Below are positions 28,571 to 38,010 of a stretch of DNA of 64,000 nt, one piece after another (positions within the stretch are counted from its first letter, which is position 1; each line of letters begins with the position of its first letter). The notes beneath the pieces were generated by a model that had not been told where the DNA came from, ran no database searches, and saw only the letters and a list, made by a program, of their open reading frames with translations. The translations under genes were made by a program, and so were the position numbers. Source of the stretch: JADKIH01 sp031385005 (lineage in GTDB: Bacteria; Bacteroidota; Bacteroidia; AKYH767-A; 2013-40CM-41-45); assembly GCA_031385005.1 (NCBI GenBank), contig JANNBB010000055.1:1-64000 (forward strand), read 5' to 3'.

Positions 28571-28834
28571 TCATACGACAGTTGCAAATTTAAGAAGAGG
28601 GGATTTCAGGGCAAAAGTGTTTTTGTCTTGCAGTAATGCCGGCTGTTGAAATTTTGCAAATCCGGTGCTACTAATATTTTTATTGAACAGCAATGAAATT
28701 TCAATTGCTGATTGGTTTGTAATTGGCTGTTTGTAAATAGTAACTCTTTCTAATAAATCCGGAAGGACAAAGTAGACCTGAGTAGAAGAAAATTGAGTGC
28801 AAACAAAAAATATAAAAAGTAATAGTAGAATCAT
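28571..28834 (-). pseudogene. Short exported protein fragment, probably degenerate
   Basis: An 87-codon frame from ATG 28834 starts with a hydrophobic signal-like segment (MILLLLFIFFVCTQFSSTQ). It contains STGFAKFQQP, which recalls the SGFAKFQ motif of a larger family of exported Bacteroidota proteins. It stops before the rest of such a domain. Beyond the palindrome, another minus-strand frame (28545-28426, 39 codons without a start) includes FTAEVTKSEGTF, which could be a displaced remnant. I infer a broken gene rearranged around the palindrome. A true short protein is possible. There is no known function. Confidence 0.35.
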
Positions 28835-29035
28835 TTGCAGTTTTTGGTTTGGTGACAGAAAAGTAAAATTTATCTCCAAATCAAAACACTGTTATTTGAC
28901 GAAACAATAAAAAAGATGGGCGAGAAGGCTTATTATAGGGGTGGCATTTCAATTGAAATGCTAATTATTCTCTTTATATAATGAATACAGTATTTAATTT
29001 TCCGGTGAATAATTTATATCGTTCAAAATGAAGTT

Positions 29036-30001
29036 CTACATTATACCTTCTCGTAGCAAATCGTGTAAATGAACAACACCGATATATTTTTTTTTATCGG
29101 TAATTAATAGTTGCATGATGTTATGTTTTTTCATCATGTCTAAAGCATCCACTGCCATCATTTCTTTAGCGGCAGTCTTTGGTTTCTTATTCATGATATC
29201 CCTGGCAACTAGTCCATCGATCGATTTCTTATTAAGCAACATGCGTCGAACATCTCCATCCGTAATTACTCCAACAAGAGTTCCTTTATCGATTACCGCA
29301 GCGACACCTAATCGATTAGAGGAAATTTCTACAATTACTTTTTTTATGTCTTCGTTTACGGCGACTTTTGGTACAGCATTGTTGGGATATAGATCTTTTA
29401 CTTTCAGGTAGAGTTTTTTTCCCAGTGCTCCGCCGGGATGATATTTAGCAAAATCCTTACTGGAAAATTCTTTTAAATCGAGAAGGCAAACAGCCAATGC
29501 ATCTCCCATAGCCAATTGCGCTGTAGTACTGGTAGTAGGAGCGAGGTTATTCGGACAAGCTTCTTTTTCAATCCAGGTGTTGAGTACAAAATCACTGTGT
29601 TTGGCAAGGTATGAGGAGTCGTTGCCAACAATAGCAATCAGTTTGTTTCCAAAACTTTTCAAGAGTGGTATAAGTACTTTTATTTCAGGGGTGTCTCCGC
29701 TTTTGGAAATGCAGATGACAGCATCATCTTTTTGTATTGTACCCAAATCCCCATGAATGGCATCGGATGCATGCATAAAAATAGATGGTGTTCCTGTAGA
29801 ATTCAGTGTTGCAACTATCTTCTGACCAATTATTGCGCTTTTACCGATTCCCGTAACGATTACTCTACCTTTTAATCTGGAAATGAAATGAATAGTATCG
29901 ACAAATGCATCATCGATAAATCGTTTCAAATGGTTAACTGCCTCTGCCTCAACTTCAAGGGTTTTGATAGCGAGTTTCTTTATGTGAGATGAATTTTTCA
30001 A
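29036..30001 (-). CDS. kdsD: Arabinose-5-phosphate isomerase (KpsF/GutQ family)
   Basis: This 321-residue isomerase would convert ribulose-5-phosphate to arabinose-5-phosphate for Kdo synthesis. An N-terminal SIS domain carries GIGKSAIIGQK, STGTPSIFMHASDAIHGDLG and SKSGDTPE. Two CBS domains follow, with GVITDGDVRRML and GVVHLHDLL. The length is normal. ATG 30001 is 3 nt after a TATTTTAG box. The gene lies head-to-head with recQ and heads the kdsD-tatC-lptB strand. The LPS connection to lptB is consistent with this placement. Confidence 0.92.
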   Translation of the reverse strand: MKNSSHIKKLAIKTLEVEAEAVNHLKRFIDDAFVDTIHFISRLKGRVIVTGIGKSAIIGQKIVATLNSTGTPSIFMHASDAIHGDLGTIQKDDAVICISKSGDTPEIKVLIPLLKSFGNKLIAIVGNDSSYLAKHSDFVLNTWIEKEACPNNLAPTTSTTAQLAMGDALAVCLLDLKEFSSKDFAKYHPGGALGKKLYLKVKDLYPNNAVPKVAVNEDIKKVIVEISSNRLGVAAVIDKGTLVGVITDGDVRRMLLNKKSIDGLVARDIMNKKPKTAAKEMMAVDALDMMKKHNIMQLLITDKKKYIGVVHLHDLLREGIM

Positions 30002-30136
30002 TGGCTAAAATATTTTTATCAACTTATTCGTTTTTCTTATGGTTATTCGGCAAAATTATTTATTTTTATTGCATAAACTTTTCTTGGAAACAAAGTTATT
30101 AATTAGTAAATTACTCATATAAATTCAATTCAATCA

Positions 30137-32326
30137 ATGTTAGTGGCAGAAAAACCTTTGAAGTCGCATTTGCAGAAATTCTTTGGCTTCGACAAATTCA
30201 AGGGAGAGCAGGAAGCAATAGTAAAATCAGTCCTACAAGGTAAGGACACATTTGTAATAATGCCTACCGGTGGAGGAAAGTCTATGTGCTATCAACTCCC
30301 GGCTCTTATTATGGAGGGGACAGCTGTAATCGTTTCTCCCCTCATTGCCTTGATGAAGAACCAGGTCGATGCCATGCGGGGCTTCAGCAATGAAGAAGGC
30401 GTAGCTCATTTTCTCAATTCTTCACTTAATAAGTCCGAAATCGCTGTAGTAAAAGGCGATCTCAGGTCCGGTAAGACGAAGCTACTCTATGTCGCTCCTG
30501 AATCCCTTACGAAGGATGAAAACGTTGAATTTCTAAAGACTGTCAACATTTCTTTTTTCGCTATCGATGAAGCTCATTGTATATCTGAATGGGGACATGA
30601 TTTTCGTCCGGAATACAGACGTCTTCGTACAATCATTGAAGCTATCGGAAAAGTTCCCGTAATCGCATTAACAGCAACAGCTACTCCCAAAGTACAACTG
30701 GATATCCAGAAGAATCTTGGAATGATGGATGCAGACTTATATAAGGCATCTTTTAACAGGGCCAATCTCTACTATGAAATTAGACCTAAAATCGATGTTG
30801 CTAAAGAAATCATTCGTTTTATACGGGCTAACACGGGCAAATCGGGTATTATATATTGCCTAAGTCGTAAAAAGGTTGAGGAAATAGCTTCTATACTTGC
30901 CGTAAACGGCGTAAAGGCACTTCCTTACCATGCCGGTCTGGAGGCCGCTGTCAGAGCTGATACACAGGATAAATTCTTAATGGAAGAAATTGACGTCATC
31001 GTTGCCACAATCGCTTTTGGTATGGGTATAGATAAACCCGACGTTCGCTTTGTCATTCACCACGATATTCCAAAAAGTCTCGAAGGTTATTACCAGGAAA
31101 CAGGTCGTTCCGGTCGTGATGGTAGGGAAGGCAAGTGTGTCACCTTCTATAGTTATAAGGACATCGAAAAGCTCGAAAAGTTTATGAAGGGCAAGCCGGT
31201 AGCCGAACAGGAAGTCGGTAAACAACTGCTCAATGAAACTGTCGGTTATGCAGAAACCTCCGTCTGTAGAAGGAAAGTATTGTTGAACTATTTCGGTGAA
31301 ACATACCTCGAAGAAAATTGCGGCCAATGCGATAACTGTAACCACCCTAAAAAGAGTTTTGACGGTAAAGAAGAAATGTGCTCCGTTTTGGAAGCGGTTT
31401 TAGCCGTTAAAGAAAAATTTGCCATGGATCATATCGTCAATGTGATCACGGGTAGAGTTGAAAATGCAATTAAATTACACCGACACGACCAACTCGAAAT
31501 ATTCGGAGAAGGCGATGAACATAATGCAAAATTCTGGACAGCTATAATTCGTCAGGCTTTACTTGCGGGCTTTCTATCAAAAGATATTGAAACCTATGGT
31601 ACATTAAAAGTAACAGATGCAGGAAAAGCCTTTCTCAAAAAACCAACTAAAATAATGGTTGTTGAGGATAAGGATTATGGCAATACGGAGTCAGACGACG
31701 ATGATGAATTTGGAGGTGGTGGAACCGCAGCCGCTGATCCTGAATTATATGCCGCTCTGAAAGATCTAAGAAAACGAATTGCCAAGCAAAAAAATGTGCC
31801 GCCTTTTGTTGTATTTCAAGATCCTTCACTGGAGGAAATGGCTATTCAATATCCTATTACTGTCGACGAATTGAAAAACATCACGGGTGTTGGATCCGGC
31901 AAAGCTGCCAAGTTTGGTAAACCATTTCTTGAATTAATATCTAAATATGTAGAGGAGAACGACATTGAACGTCCAATGGATCTCATTGTCAAATCCATTG
32001 TAAATAAGAGTGTTCTGAAGGTTTTTATTATTCAGAATATTGATAGGAAGATTTCTCTCAACGATATGTGTAAGGCGAGAAGTATAAAAATGGCCGACCT
32101 CTTGACCGAAATCGAAAGCATCGTAGGATCCGGAACTCGTATTGATATCAGCTATTATATCAATGAAATCATCGATGAGGAAAGGCAAACAGAGGTATTC
32201 GATTACTTTAAAACCGCCGAAACAGATTCTGTAGATGACGCACTAAAGGAACTGGGAGAAAATGAATATTCCATGGACGACATCCGTTTAATGCGAATTA
32301 AATTCATCTCAGAACTAGGAAATTGA
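30137..32326 (+). CDS. recQ: ATP-dependent DNA helicase RecQ
   Basis: This 729-residue 3'-5' helicase works in recombination and repair. Helicase motifs include MPTGGGKSMCYQLP (Walker A), DEAHCISEWGHDFRPEYR and QETGRSGRDG. A zinc-binding region follows, with the cysteines in CRRKVLLNYFGE and NCGQCDNC, then the winged-helix domain. An HRDC domain (about 535-610, LRKRIAKQKNVPPFVVFQD) and an extra C-terminal helical region to 729 complete it. The start ATG fits the N-terminal helical segment. Divergent from kdsD. Confidence 0.95.
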   Translation: MLVAEKPLKSHLQKFFGFDKFKGEQEAIVKSVLQGKDTFVIMPTGGGKSMCYQLPALIMEGTAVIVSPLIALMKNQVDAMRGFSNEEGVAHFLNSSLNKSEIAVVKGDLRSGKTKLLYVAPESLTKDENVEFLKTVNISFFAIDEAHCISEWGHDFRPEYRRLRTIIEAIGKVPVIALTATATPKVQLDIQKNLGMMDADLYKASFNRANLYYEIRPKIDVAKEIIRFIRANTGKSGIIYCLSRKKVEEIASILAVNGVKALPYHAGLEAAVRADTQDKFLMEEIDVIVATIAFGMGIDKPDVRFVIHHDIPKSLEGYYQETGRSGRDGREGKCVTFYSYKDIEKLEKFMKGKPVAEQEVGKQLLNETVGYAETSVCRRKVLLNYFGETYLEENCGQCDNCNHPKKSFDGKEEMCSVLEAVLAVKEKFAMDHIVNVITGRVENAIKLHRHDQLEIFGEGDEHNAKFWTAIIRQALLAGFLSKDIETYGTLKVTDAGKAFLKKPTKIMVVEDKDYGNTESDDDDEFGGGGTAAADPELYAALKDLRKRIAKQKNVPPFVVFQDPSLEEMAIQYPITVDELKNITGVGSGKAAKFGKPFLELISKYVEENDIERPMDLIVKSIVNKSVLKVFIIQNIDRKISLNDMCKARSIKMADLLTEIESIVGSGTRIDISYYINEIIDEERQTEVFDYFKTAETDSVDDALKELGENEYSMDDIRLMRIKFISELGN

Positions 32327-32410
32327 TTTATTTTTAGATAAGGAAAGATATTATTTCCAAAATCGTTTTCGAGTATTTACTTTAGCGCTGTCCTTAAATC
32401 TATCCAAACT

Positions 32411-33355
32411 ATGAAAGTTACTGTTGTAGGTGCCGGTAACGTTGGCGCCACTTGTGCAGATGTTATTGCACGAAAAGAATTTGTTCATGAAGTAATCCTT
32501 TTAGATATCAAAGAAGGTATCTCAGAGGGTAAGTCTCTTGATATCTGGCAAACAGCTCCTATCAATTTGTATGATACTCGCATGATTGGCTCAACAAACG
32601 ATTATGCAAAAACAGCCGGATCAGAAGTTGTTGTTATCACTTCAGGTTTACCCAGAAAACCGGGGATGAGTCGCGACGATTTGATTGCTACTAATGCCGG
32701 TATCGTTCGTTCGGTTACAGAAAACATTGTAAAGTATTCTCCTAATTGCATCATCATAGTGGTTTCAAATCCACTCGATGTAATGACATATTGCGCATAC
32801 CTTACTTCCAAATTTGACTCCAAAAAAGTATTCGGTATGGCAGGTATTCTTGATACAGCACGTTACCGCGCATTTTTAGCCGAAGCTTTGGAAACTTCTC
32901 CAAAAGACATTCAAGCAGTATTGCTCGGTGGTCATGGTGATACCATGGTTCCGCTTCCAAGATATACTACGGTTGCAGGAATTCCGGTAACAGAATTGAT
33001 TTCCAAAGAAAAACTCGATTCAATTGTCGACAGAACTAAAAAAGGTGGAGGTGAACTTGTCAATTTAATGGGAACCTCTGCCTGGTATGCTCCCGGAGCT
33101 GCAGCTGCCCAAATGGTTGAAGCTGTTGTTAAAAATTCAAATCGTATATTCCCTTGTTGTGCTTTGCTGAATGGCGAATATGGTATGAAAGACATATACC
33201 TCGGCGTACCGGTAAAATTAGGAAAAAACGGTATAGAAAAAATCATCGAACTCAAATTGAATAATGAAGAAATGGCGCTTTTAGATTCTTCTGCCAAATC
33301 GGTTAAAGAGGTCATGAATGTCCTGGACAATATGGGGCAAACGGCTGTTAAATAA
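32411..33355 (+). CDS. mdh: Malate dehydrogenase
   Basis: This 314-residue NAD-dependent enzyme interconverts malate and oxaloacetate in the TCA cycle. It is of the LDH-like MDH type. The Rossmann motif is GAGNVGAT, the substrate arginines are in LPRKPGMSRDDL, and the catalytic pair is seen in ILDTARYR and LLGGHGDTMVP. The Arg pattern in RKPGMSR supports malate over lactate. A variant box TACTTTAG (32378-32385) lies upstream. A strong terminator follows within 10 nt of the stop codon. Confidence 0.94.
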   Translation: MKVTVVGAGNVGATCADVIARKEFVHEVILLDIKEGISEGKSLDIWQTAPINLYDTRMIGSTNDYAKTAGSEVVVITSGLPRKPGMSRDDLIATNAGIVRSVTENIVKYSPNCIIIVVSNPLDVMTYCAYLTSKFDSKKVFGMAGILDTARYRAFLAEALETSPKDIQAVLLGGHGDTMVPLPRYTTVAGIPVTELISKEKLDSIVDRTKKGGGELVNLMGTSAWYAPGAAAAQMVEAVVKNSNRIFPCCALLNGEYGMKDIYLGVPVKLGKNGIEKIIELKLNNEEMALLDSSAKSVKEVMNVLDNMGQTAVK

Positions 33356-33364
33356 ATTTAATTT

Positions 33365-33394
33365 AATCCCGCCTGAAAGGCGGGATTTTTTTTT
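33365..33394 (+). terminator. Strong intrinsic terminator after mdh
   Basis: AATCCCGCC (33365-33373) and GGCGGGATT (33379-33387) form a perfect 9-bp stem with a 5-nt loop, running straight into nine T residues. Confidence 0.93.
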
Positions 33395-33400
33395 CACACG

Positions 33401-33832
33401 ATGCTGGGATACACTACTTATATTGATATTGACATTTTAAGTATTGAAGAAGATGGTTCTCATCTGATTTGTAAAGGAAAGATAAACGGAAAAAATGTTC
33501 GTTTGTTAATCGATACCGGTGCAAGTCGAACAGTATTTGATCAGGAACGAATTCAGCAATTTGTTTCCAACGAAAACTTTGTAAAGAACGAAAAACTTTC
33601 TACCGGTCTGGGCACTAATAGCATGCCGACAAGTACCGTTACCTTAAAGTCTTTTAGGTTAGGCGATCTTAAAATTGAAAACTTTACCGCCGTTTTACTC
33701 GATTTACAACATGTTAACACAACTTACGGAAGTCTGGGGCATTCCGCTATTGATGGAGTATTGGGGAATGACATACTTATGAAGCATAAAGCCATCATAG
33801 ACTATCGGAAAAAGGTTTTAAAACTACGGTAA
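33401..33832 (+). CDS. Retropepsin-like aspartic protease
   Basis: This 143-residue single-domain protein of the retropepsin-like (clan AA) fold has the active-site triplet DTGAS at about residues 38-42. The hydrophobic-hydrophobic-Gly element is in DGVLGNDIL near 118. Such proteins act as dimers, each giving one Asp. There is no signal peptide or membrane segment, so it is probably cytosolic. The ATG lies only 7 nt past the mdh terminator T-tract and the frame is closed by TGA inside the hairpin, so this is the only start. No promoter was found in the short gap. The substrate is unknown. It is convergent with the cytochrome-propeller gene. Confidence 0.8.
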   Translation: MLGYTTYIDIDILSIEEDGSHLICKGKINGKNVRLLIDTGASRTVFDQERIQQFVSNENFVKNEKLSTGLGTNSMPTSTVTLKSFRLGDLKIENFTAVLLDLQHVNTTYGSLGHSAIDGVLGNDILMKHKAIIDYRKKVLKLR

Positions 33833-33886
33833 TCTTTTCTTATACTATTTTTATCACCCACAAAGTGATTAAGAATTGATTTTTCA

Positions 33887-35371
33887 CTATTTTCTTATCG
33901 AAACAAAATAAGGAAAAGAAAGCAACTCGTTTTTATACTGAAAACTGTTTCCGTCTGATAATGTTTTATTGTAGAGCTGAAGTGTATTCATGTCAATTAT
34001 GGTCAAAGTTCCATTACGTCCGCCACAGCCGGATGCATGATGTGGAGCAGGACCATTGGGATCGTAATTTAGATTGGCAACGTAAGCGAGTTGCTCTTCA
34101 TCATCTACGGCAATTCCATGAGGTTGATAACCACTATAAATGTTGCTGACTACATTCAGTGTATTGTAATTGATTACGTAGACTGAACCTTTTTTGTTTG
34201 CAGCAACAGGGTCTTCTGTGCAGGTTACAAATAAATAGGGAAGCGATTCGGATACTGCAAACTCTTGTGGCTTTTCGCCAACGGGTATAACACCTAACAA
34301 ACTATCGTTTGATGTTTGAAAAATTCTAATCTCATTGGAAGTCTGGCAACTCACAAAATACTTCGTCCCATCGGGAGATAAAGCTGCTTCATGCGGATCA
34401 ATGGATGAGTTAGTGGTTTTTTGCTGTCCGGGTACGAGAATAATGGTAAAGGTGTTGTCGTAGAAAGGAGCTGAATTTAAATCAATCTTATTTATAAAAT
34501 TTCCATTTTGAGCCGTAAGATAAAGGAAGTTACCATCAGGAGTGACAAATCCACCGTGAGGAAACTCGAAAGAAAGAGTTGTTTCAAGTATCATTGAATT
34601 CAGATCAATAACTTTTACGGTATTCGTAGCCGTACTGTTTACAAACCCTTTGCTTCCGGAAGGATTAAAAATAATCGTATTCCAGTTTCCGGATCCGATA
34701 TCCAGCGATGCAACTAATGCATCATCAGAAGTTCTGAATTTTTGAATGATATTTCCCGAATAAAAAACAACATACCAATAATTGCCATCCGGCGATACTC
34801 TTACCAAATGAGGCGCCTCTATCAGATTCGGATTCTCGCCAACACTTACGTATCGCATAATTGTTTTTGTTTTAGCATCCAGAATTCCAACCTTGTCGCA
34901 TCCTTGCATACAGATGTAAACTTTTTTTCTGTTCGGATCATCAGAAAATTTTATGAAACCATTTTTATCCGGAGCACCGTTTGAAATCCAGTCATAAAGT
35001 GACTGATATTCTTCATTGGATAACTGCGGAAGTTGAAGAGGCATAGTAGGTAAAAGCACAGGGCCTCTGATGGTATCTGTGTTTACGGTGTACAACATAA
35101 AGCTGTATTCCGTGCTAAATGGAATTACACTCGTTCCGTTTCTTCCTCCTTCAAACATGAGATCCCAGGTACTGAAATCTAGCCCTGCTGATGAGAAACG
35201 GCTGGCAGAATTATGACATCCTGAAGTAGCACATTTGGAGGAAATGATTTTTTCAATATTTTCCGGAAAACCGGTTTGTAGAGAAACTTCCATCTTGTCG
35301 TAATTACAAGAGGAAATAATAACAACAATAAGTGAAAAAGTATAATGTTTAATAAATTTATTCATTGACAA
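33887..35371 (-). CDS. Lipoprotein with c-type cytochrome and YVTN beta-propeller domains
   Basis: This 494-residue lipoprotein has a lipobox ending IISSC22. A short N-terminal domain (about 30-140) has a haem motif C47-x4-C52-H53, longer than the usual CxxCH, and a possible axial Met in PTMPLQLPQL. From about 150 to the end it is a seven-bladed-like propeller with YNCE/YVTN-type repeats (VRVSPDGNYWYV, KVIDLNSMILET, EAALSPDGTKYFVSC). Its N-terminus overlaps the upstream lipoprotein gene by 14 nt, so they are translationally linked. Function is unknown. Electron transfer combined with ligand binding on the outer surface of a membrane is an inference. Confidence 0.8.
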   Translation of the reverse strand: MSMNKFIKHYTFSLIVVIISSCNYDKMEVSLQTGFPENIEKIISSKCATSGCHNSASRFSSAGLDFSTWDLMFEGGRNGTSVIPFSTEYSFMLYTVNTDTIRGPVLLPTMPLQLPQLSNEEYQSLYDWISNGAPDKNGFIKFSDDPNRKKVYICMQGCDKVGILDAKTKTIMRYVSVGENPNLIEAPHLVRVSPDGNYWYVVFYSGNIIQKFRTSDDALVASLDIGSGNWNTIIFNPSGSKGFVNSTATNTVKVIDLNSMILETTLSFEFPHGGFVTPDGNFLYLTAQNGNFINKIDLNSAPFYDNTFTIILVPGQQKTTNSSIDPHEAALSPDGTKYFVSCQTSNEIRIFQTSNDSLLGVIPVGEKPQEFAVSESLPYLFVTCTEDPVAANKKGSVYVINYNTLNVVSNIYSGYQPHGIAVDDEEQLAYVANLNYDPNGPAPHHASGCGGRNGTLTIIDMNTLQLYNKTLSDGNSFQYKNELLSFPYFVSIRK

Positions 35372-35768
35372 GTAAGGTTAAATAAGCTTGGTTGTCATTG
35401 GTGTATTGACTATATAAAGATAGGGGAGAGTAGCCATAAACATTTCCGTTCCAGATGGCATCAAAGCCCGAAGCATAAACATAGTATTTTCCGGGATATA
35501 AATTATTGAAGGTGATTTTACCATAACCATCTGTTTGCCCACTTAAATTGTAAATAGAAGAATCTCTACCGGGGAATTCCGTTTCATTCGTCTTCAGATA
35601 AACTGTAATAGCTGCTACGTCGTAGCTATGATGTTTAACATGAACTTCTAAACTTAAATTACCTTTAATTCCATTTCCGTCTGTGGTATTCTGGTTTTTT
35701 TTGCATGCGAAAAAGGCAAGCAATAAAAAAACTAACAAACCGTTTCGAATAGTTAAGGTTTTAAACAT
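35358..35768 (-). CDS. Small lipoprotein with beta-sandwich (prealbumin-like) domain
   Basis: This 136-residue lipoprotein has a signal ending LLAFFAC22-K. The mature part resembles carboxypeptidase-regulatory or prealbumin-like beta-sandwiches (AITVYLKTN, GKITFNNLYPGKYYVYASG). It overlaps the downstream cytochrome-propeller gene by 14 nt and is the first gene of a two-gene operon. No catalytic residues were identified. It may help anchor or assemble the partner lipoprotein. Confidence 0.75.
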   Translation of the reverse strand: MFKTLTIRNGLLVFLLLAFFACKKNQNTTDGNGIKGNLSLEVHVKHHSYDVAAITVYLKTNETEFPGRDSSIYNLSGQTDGYGKITFNNLYPGKYYVYASGFDAIWNGNVYGYSPLSLYSQYTNDNQAYLTLLVNE

Positions 35769-35953
35769 TCATTTTTTAGATTATTGTCCTGCCTTTTTTC
35801 CTAAAGCAAAACGAAACTTTTCTTACCGGATAATTAAACAACGAGGATATTTCACAAAATTAATCAATTCACAATAGACAAACGTCTGTTTAAAATCATT
35901 TGTTGCCGGAGATAAAAAATTAATCTCTTATCATTGCTGATAATATAAAGCAC

Positions 35954-36544
35954 ATGTATCGATATTTTGCAATTTTCAAGCCTTTTGGAATGATTTCTCA
36001 GTTTAGTAAGGAAGGGGATCACGAAACACTGGCCGATTTAGGGTTTCAATTTCCTACTGATGTGTATCCTCTCGGAAGGTTAGATACCGATAGTGAAGGT
36101 TTATTGCTGCTTACAAACGATAAGCGAGTAAACGCTAAACTACTTCTTCCCGAAAATAAACATAACAGGAAATACCTTGTTCAATTAGAGGGTGAAATCA
36201 CAGATACGGCAATTGAAAGCATGAAAAAAGGTGTTACTCTTAATGATAAGGGCAGTGTTTATAAAACCCGTCCGGCGGAAATTAAAATTGTGGAATCTCC
36301 CCCTGTTCCGGAAAGAAATCCACCGGTACGGTTCCGGAAAAATATCCCTACCAGTTGGATAGAATTGGTTCTTCAGGAAGGTAAAAACCGACAAGTTCGA
36401 AAAATGACTGCCGCAGTCGGTTTTCCAACTCTTCGGCTAATTCGTATGGAAATTGAAGGCATTAGACTGGAAAAATTTGAAAAAGGTTGGGTTAAAGAGC
36501 TTCGAAAAGATGAGTTTTATAGTTTTTTGAAACTAAAATTATGA
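35954..36544 (+). CDS. RluE/RsuA-group rRNA pseudouridine synthase
   Basis: This 196-residue enzyme isomerises a uridine in rRNA. The catalytic Asp is in GRLDTDSEGLLLLTND (about residues 41-56). RKYLVQLEG and EGKNRQVRKM are typical of the RsuA/RluE/RluF branch. It lacks an N-terminal S4 domain, so RluE (23S rRNA) is the best match. The exact target base cannot be read from sequence. No operon partner. Confidence 0.9.
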   Translation: MYRYFAIFKPFGMISQFSKEGDHETLADLGFQFPTDVYPLGRLDTDSEGLLLLTNDKRVNAKLLLPENKHNRKYLVQLEGEITDTAIESMKKGVTLNDKGSVYKTRPAEIKIVESPPVPERNPPVRFRKNIPTSWIELVLQEGKNRQVRKMTAAVGFPTLRLIRMEIEGIRLEKFEKGWVKELRKDEFYSFLKLKL

Positions 36545-36624
36545 TTTATCATCGTTTTATAAAATTGTCGTTTTAGTTTCATTTCAGGGGTAATAAATCG
36601 TATTTTAGCCCTTGTAAAAACTAA

Positions 36625-37905
36625 ATGCGAATGAAATTAAAACTACTTCTATCTGTATTTCTTGTCAGTTTTCTAGCATCTGCCGAACAACCCAAATCAC
36701 ATCCTGATAAATGTGGTATTATAAAATATATGGATTATATACTTTCAAATGATCCTTCACGTGCAGCTCAGGACGTCATTGATGAAAATTTATTACAGCA
36801 AAATTTAAGCAATCAATCGGTATCAAGAATCTCTAATCTTGTTTACACGATTCCTGTTGTTGTTCATGTTGTATATCGGACAAATGCACAAAATATCAGC
36901 GATGCTCAAATTCAAGCTCAAATAGATGTACTCAACGAAGACTTTGGCAGAACAAATCCGGATTCTGTCAATACACCTCCGGGATTTACTTCCGTTGCGG
37001 GATCTACTAACTTTCAATTTTGTTTAGCTCAACAAGATCCGGCAGGACAACTTACTAATGGTATTGATCGTCGTCTTACTACTTTGCAATCTTTTCAGGC
37101 GAATGATGATGTAAAAAGTTATGCAACAGGTGGACTTGATGCATGGGATGTAAATAAATATCTCAATATCTGGGTTTGTAATCTGAGCGGAGGAATTTTA
37201 GGTTATGGTGAATTACCTTCCAGTGTACATACAACTACTTATGGAGTAGTTGTTGCTTACGATGCATTTGGGAAAGGCGGTTCTGCTGCTTCCCCTTATA
37301 ATCTGGGTCGTACCTGCACACATGAGATTTCACATTGTTTCCGTCTCTATCATATTTGGGGAGATGATAACGGAACTTGTTCCGGTTCCGATTATGTAAA
37401 TGATACTCCTAATCAGGGAGATGCTACTTTTGGTTGCCTCACTTATCCGGCTCTCGATAACTGTACGGCTGTTTCACCCGGAATCATGTTTATGAATTAC
37501 ATGGATTACAGTGACGACAATTGTCTTAATTTGTTTACTAAAAATCAGGCTTCGCGAATGTTTACGGCCATAAACTCTTATTATCCTACTTTGCTTACTT
37601 CGGATCGTTGTAATCCTCCTGTTACCAATATCGATAAGACACCGGCTGACTACTCATTTAATATTTATCCGAATCCTTCTTCAGGTGTTTTTATAGTTGA
37701 CATGACGAAAACAAAGGATATCGGACAAACAGCCAATTTTAAAATTTCAGATTCGCTTGGTAAAATTATTATCGATAAACAAGTTCTTCAGCCATCCGGT
37801 TCTGTGCATGAGTTGGATCTTTCCGGTTTGAGTAGTGGAGTTTATTCTCTTACTGTTTATAATGAAAGTTATAGCCGTACAGAAAGAATCATGTTAAGAA
37901 AATAA
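36625..37905 (+). CDS. Secreted M43 (pappalysin-like) zinc metalloprotease with T9SS sorting domain
   Basis: This 426-residue protease has a signal peptide (LLLSVFLVSFLASA). The zinc site is HEISHCFRLYHIWGDD, close to the M43 pattern HExxHxxxLxHxWG. A Met-turn MNYMDYSDDNC follows near 293. The C-terminal part (about 345-426) is a T9SS type A sorting domain starting FNIYPNPSSG. The usual HEIGHW is here HEISHC, with the metal-binding residues conserved. It is likely released or surface-bound to degrade proteins. A variant box TATTTTAG lies at 36601-36608, 16 nt upstream of ATG 36625. Confidence 0.9.
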   Translation: MRMKLKLLLSVFLVSFLASAEQPKSHPDKCGIIKYMDYILSNDPSRAAQDVIDENLLQQNLSNQSVSRISNLVYTIPVVVHVVYRTNAQNISDAQIQAQIDVLNEDFGRTNPDSVNTPPGFTSVAGSTNFQFCLAQQDPAGQLTNGIDRRLTTLQSFQANDDVKSYATGGLDAWDVNKYLNIWVCNLSGGILGYGELPSSVHTTTYGVVVAYDAFGKGGSAASPYNLGRTCTHEISHCFRLYHIWGDDNGTCSGSDYVNDTPNQGDATFGCLTYPALDNCTAVSPGIMFMNYMDYSDDNCLNLFTKNQASRMFTAINSYYPTLLTSDRCNPPVTNIDKTPADYSFNIYPNPSSGVFIVDMTKTKDIGQTANFKISDSLGKIIIDKQVLQPSGSVHELDLSGLSSGVYSLTVYNESYSRTERIMLRK

Positions 37906-37927
37906 AATTAGCATATAATTTTTAGTT

Positions 37928-37955
37928 AAAGGGAATTTTCGAATTCCCTTTTTTT
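37928..37955 (+). terminator. Intrinsic terminator after M43 protease gene
   Basis: GGGAATT (37931-37937) and AATTCCC (37942-37948) enclose a TTCG tetraloop. The stem is flanked by AAA upstream and followed by seven T residues. Confidence 0.92.
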
Positions 37956-37999
37956 GTTTCCATATTTTCAATGTATTAAATGATAAAGAATTATATTTT

Positions 38000-38007
38000 T
38001 ATATTTG
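38000..38007 (+). promoter_or_regulatory. Candidate -7 box TATATTTG
   Basis: TATATTTG ends 3 nt before ATG 38011. Transcription would begin at or just inside the start codon, so a leaderless mRNA is implied if the box is real. No clear -33 element. Confidence 0.4.
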
Positions 38008-38010
38008 TTT

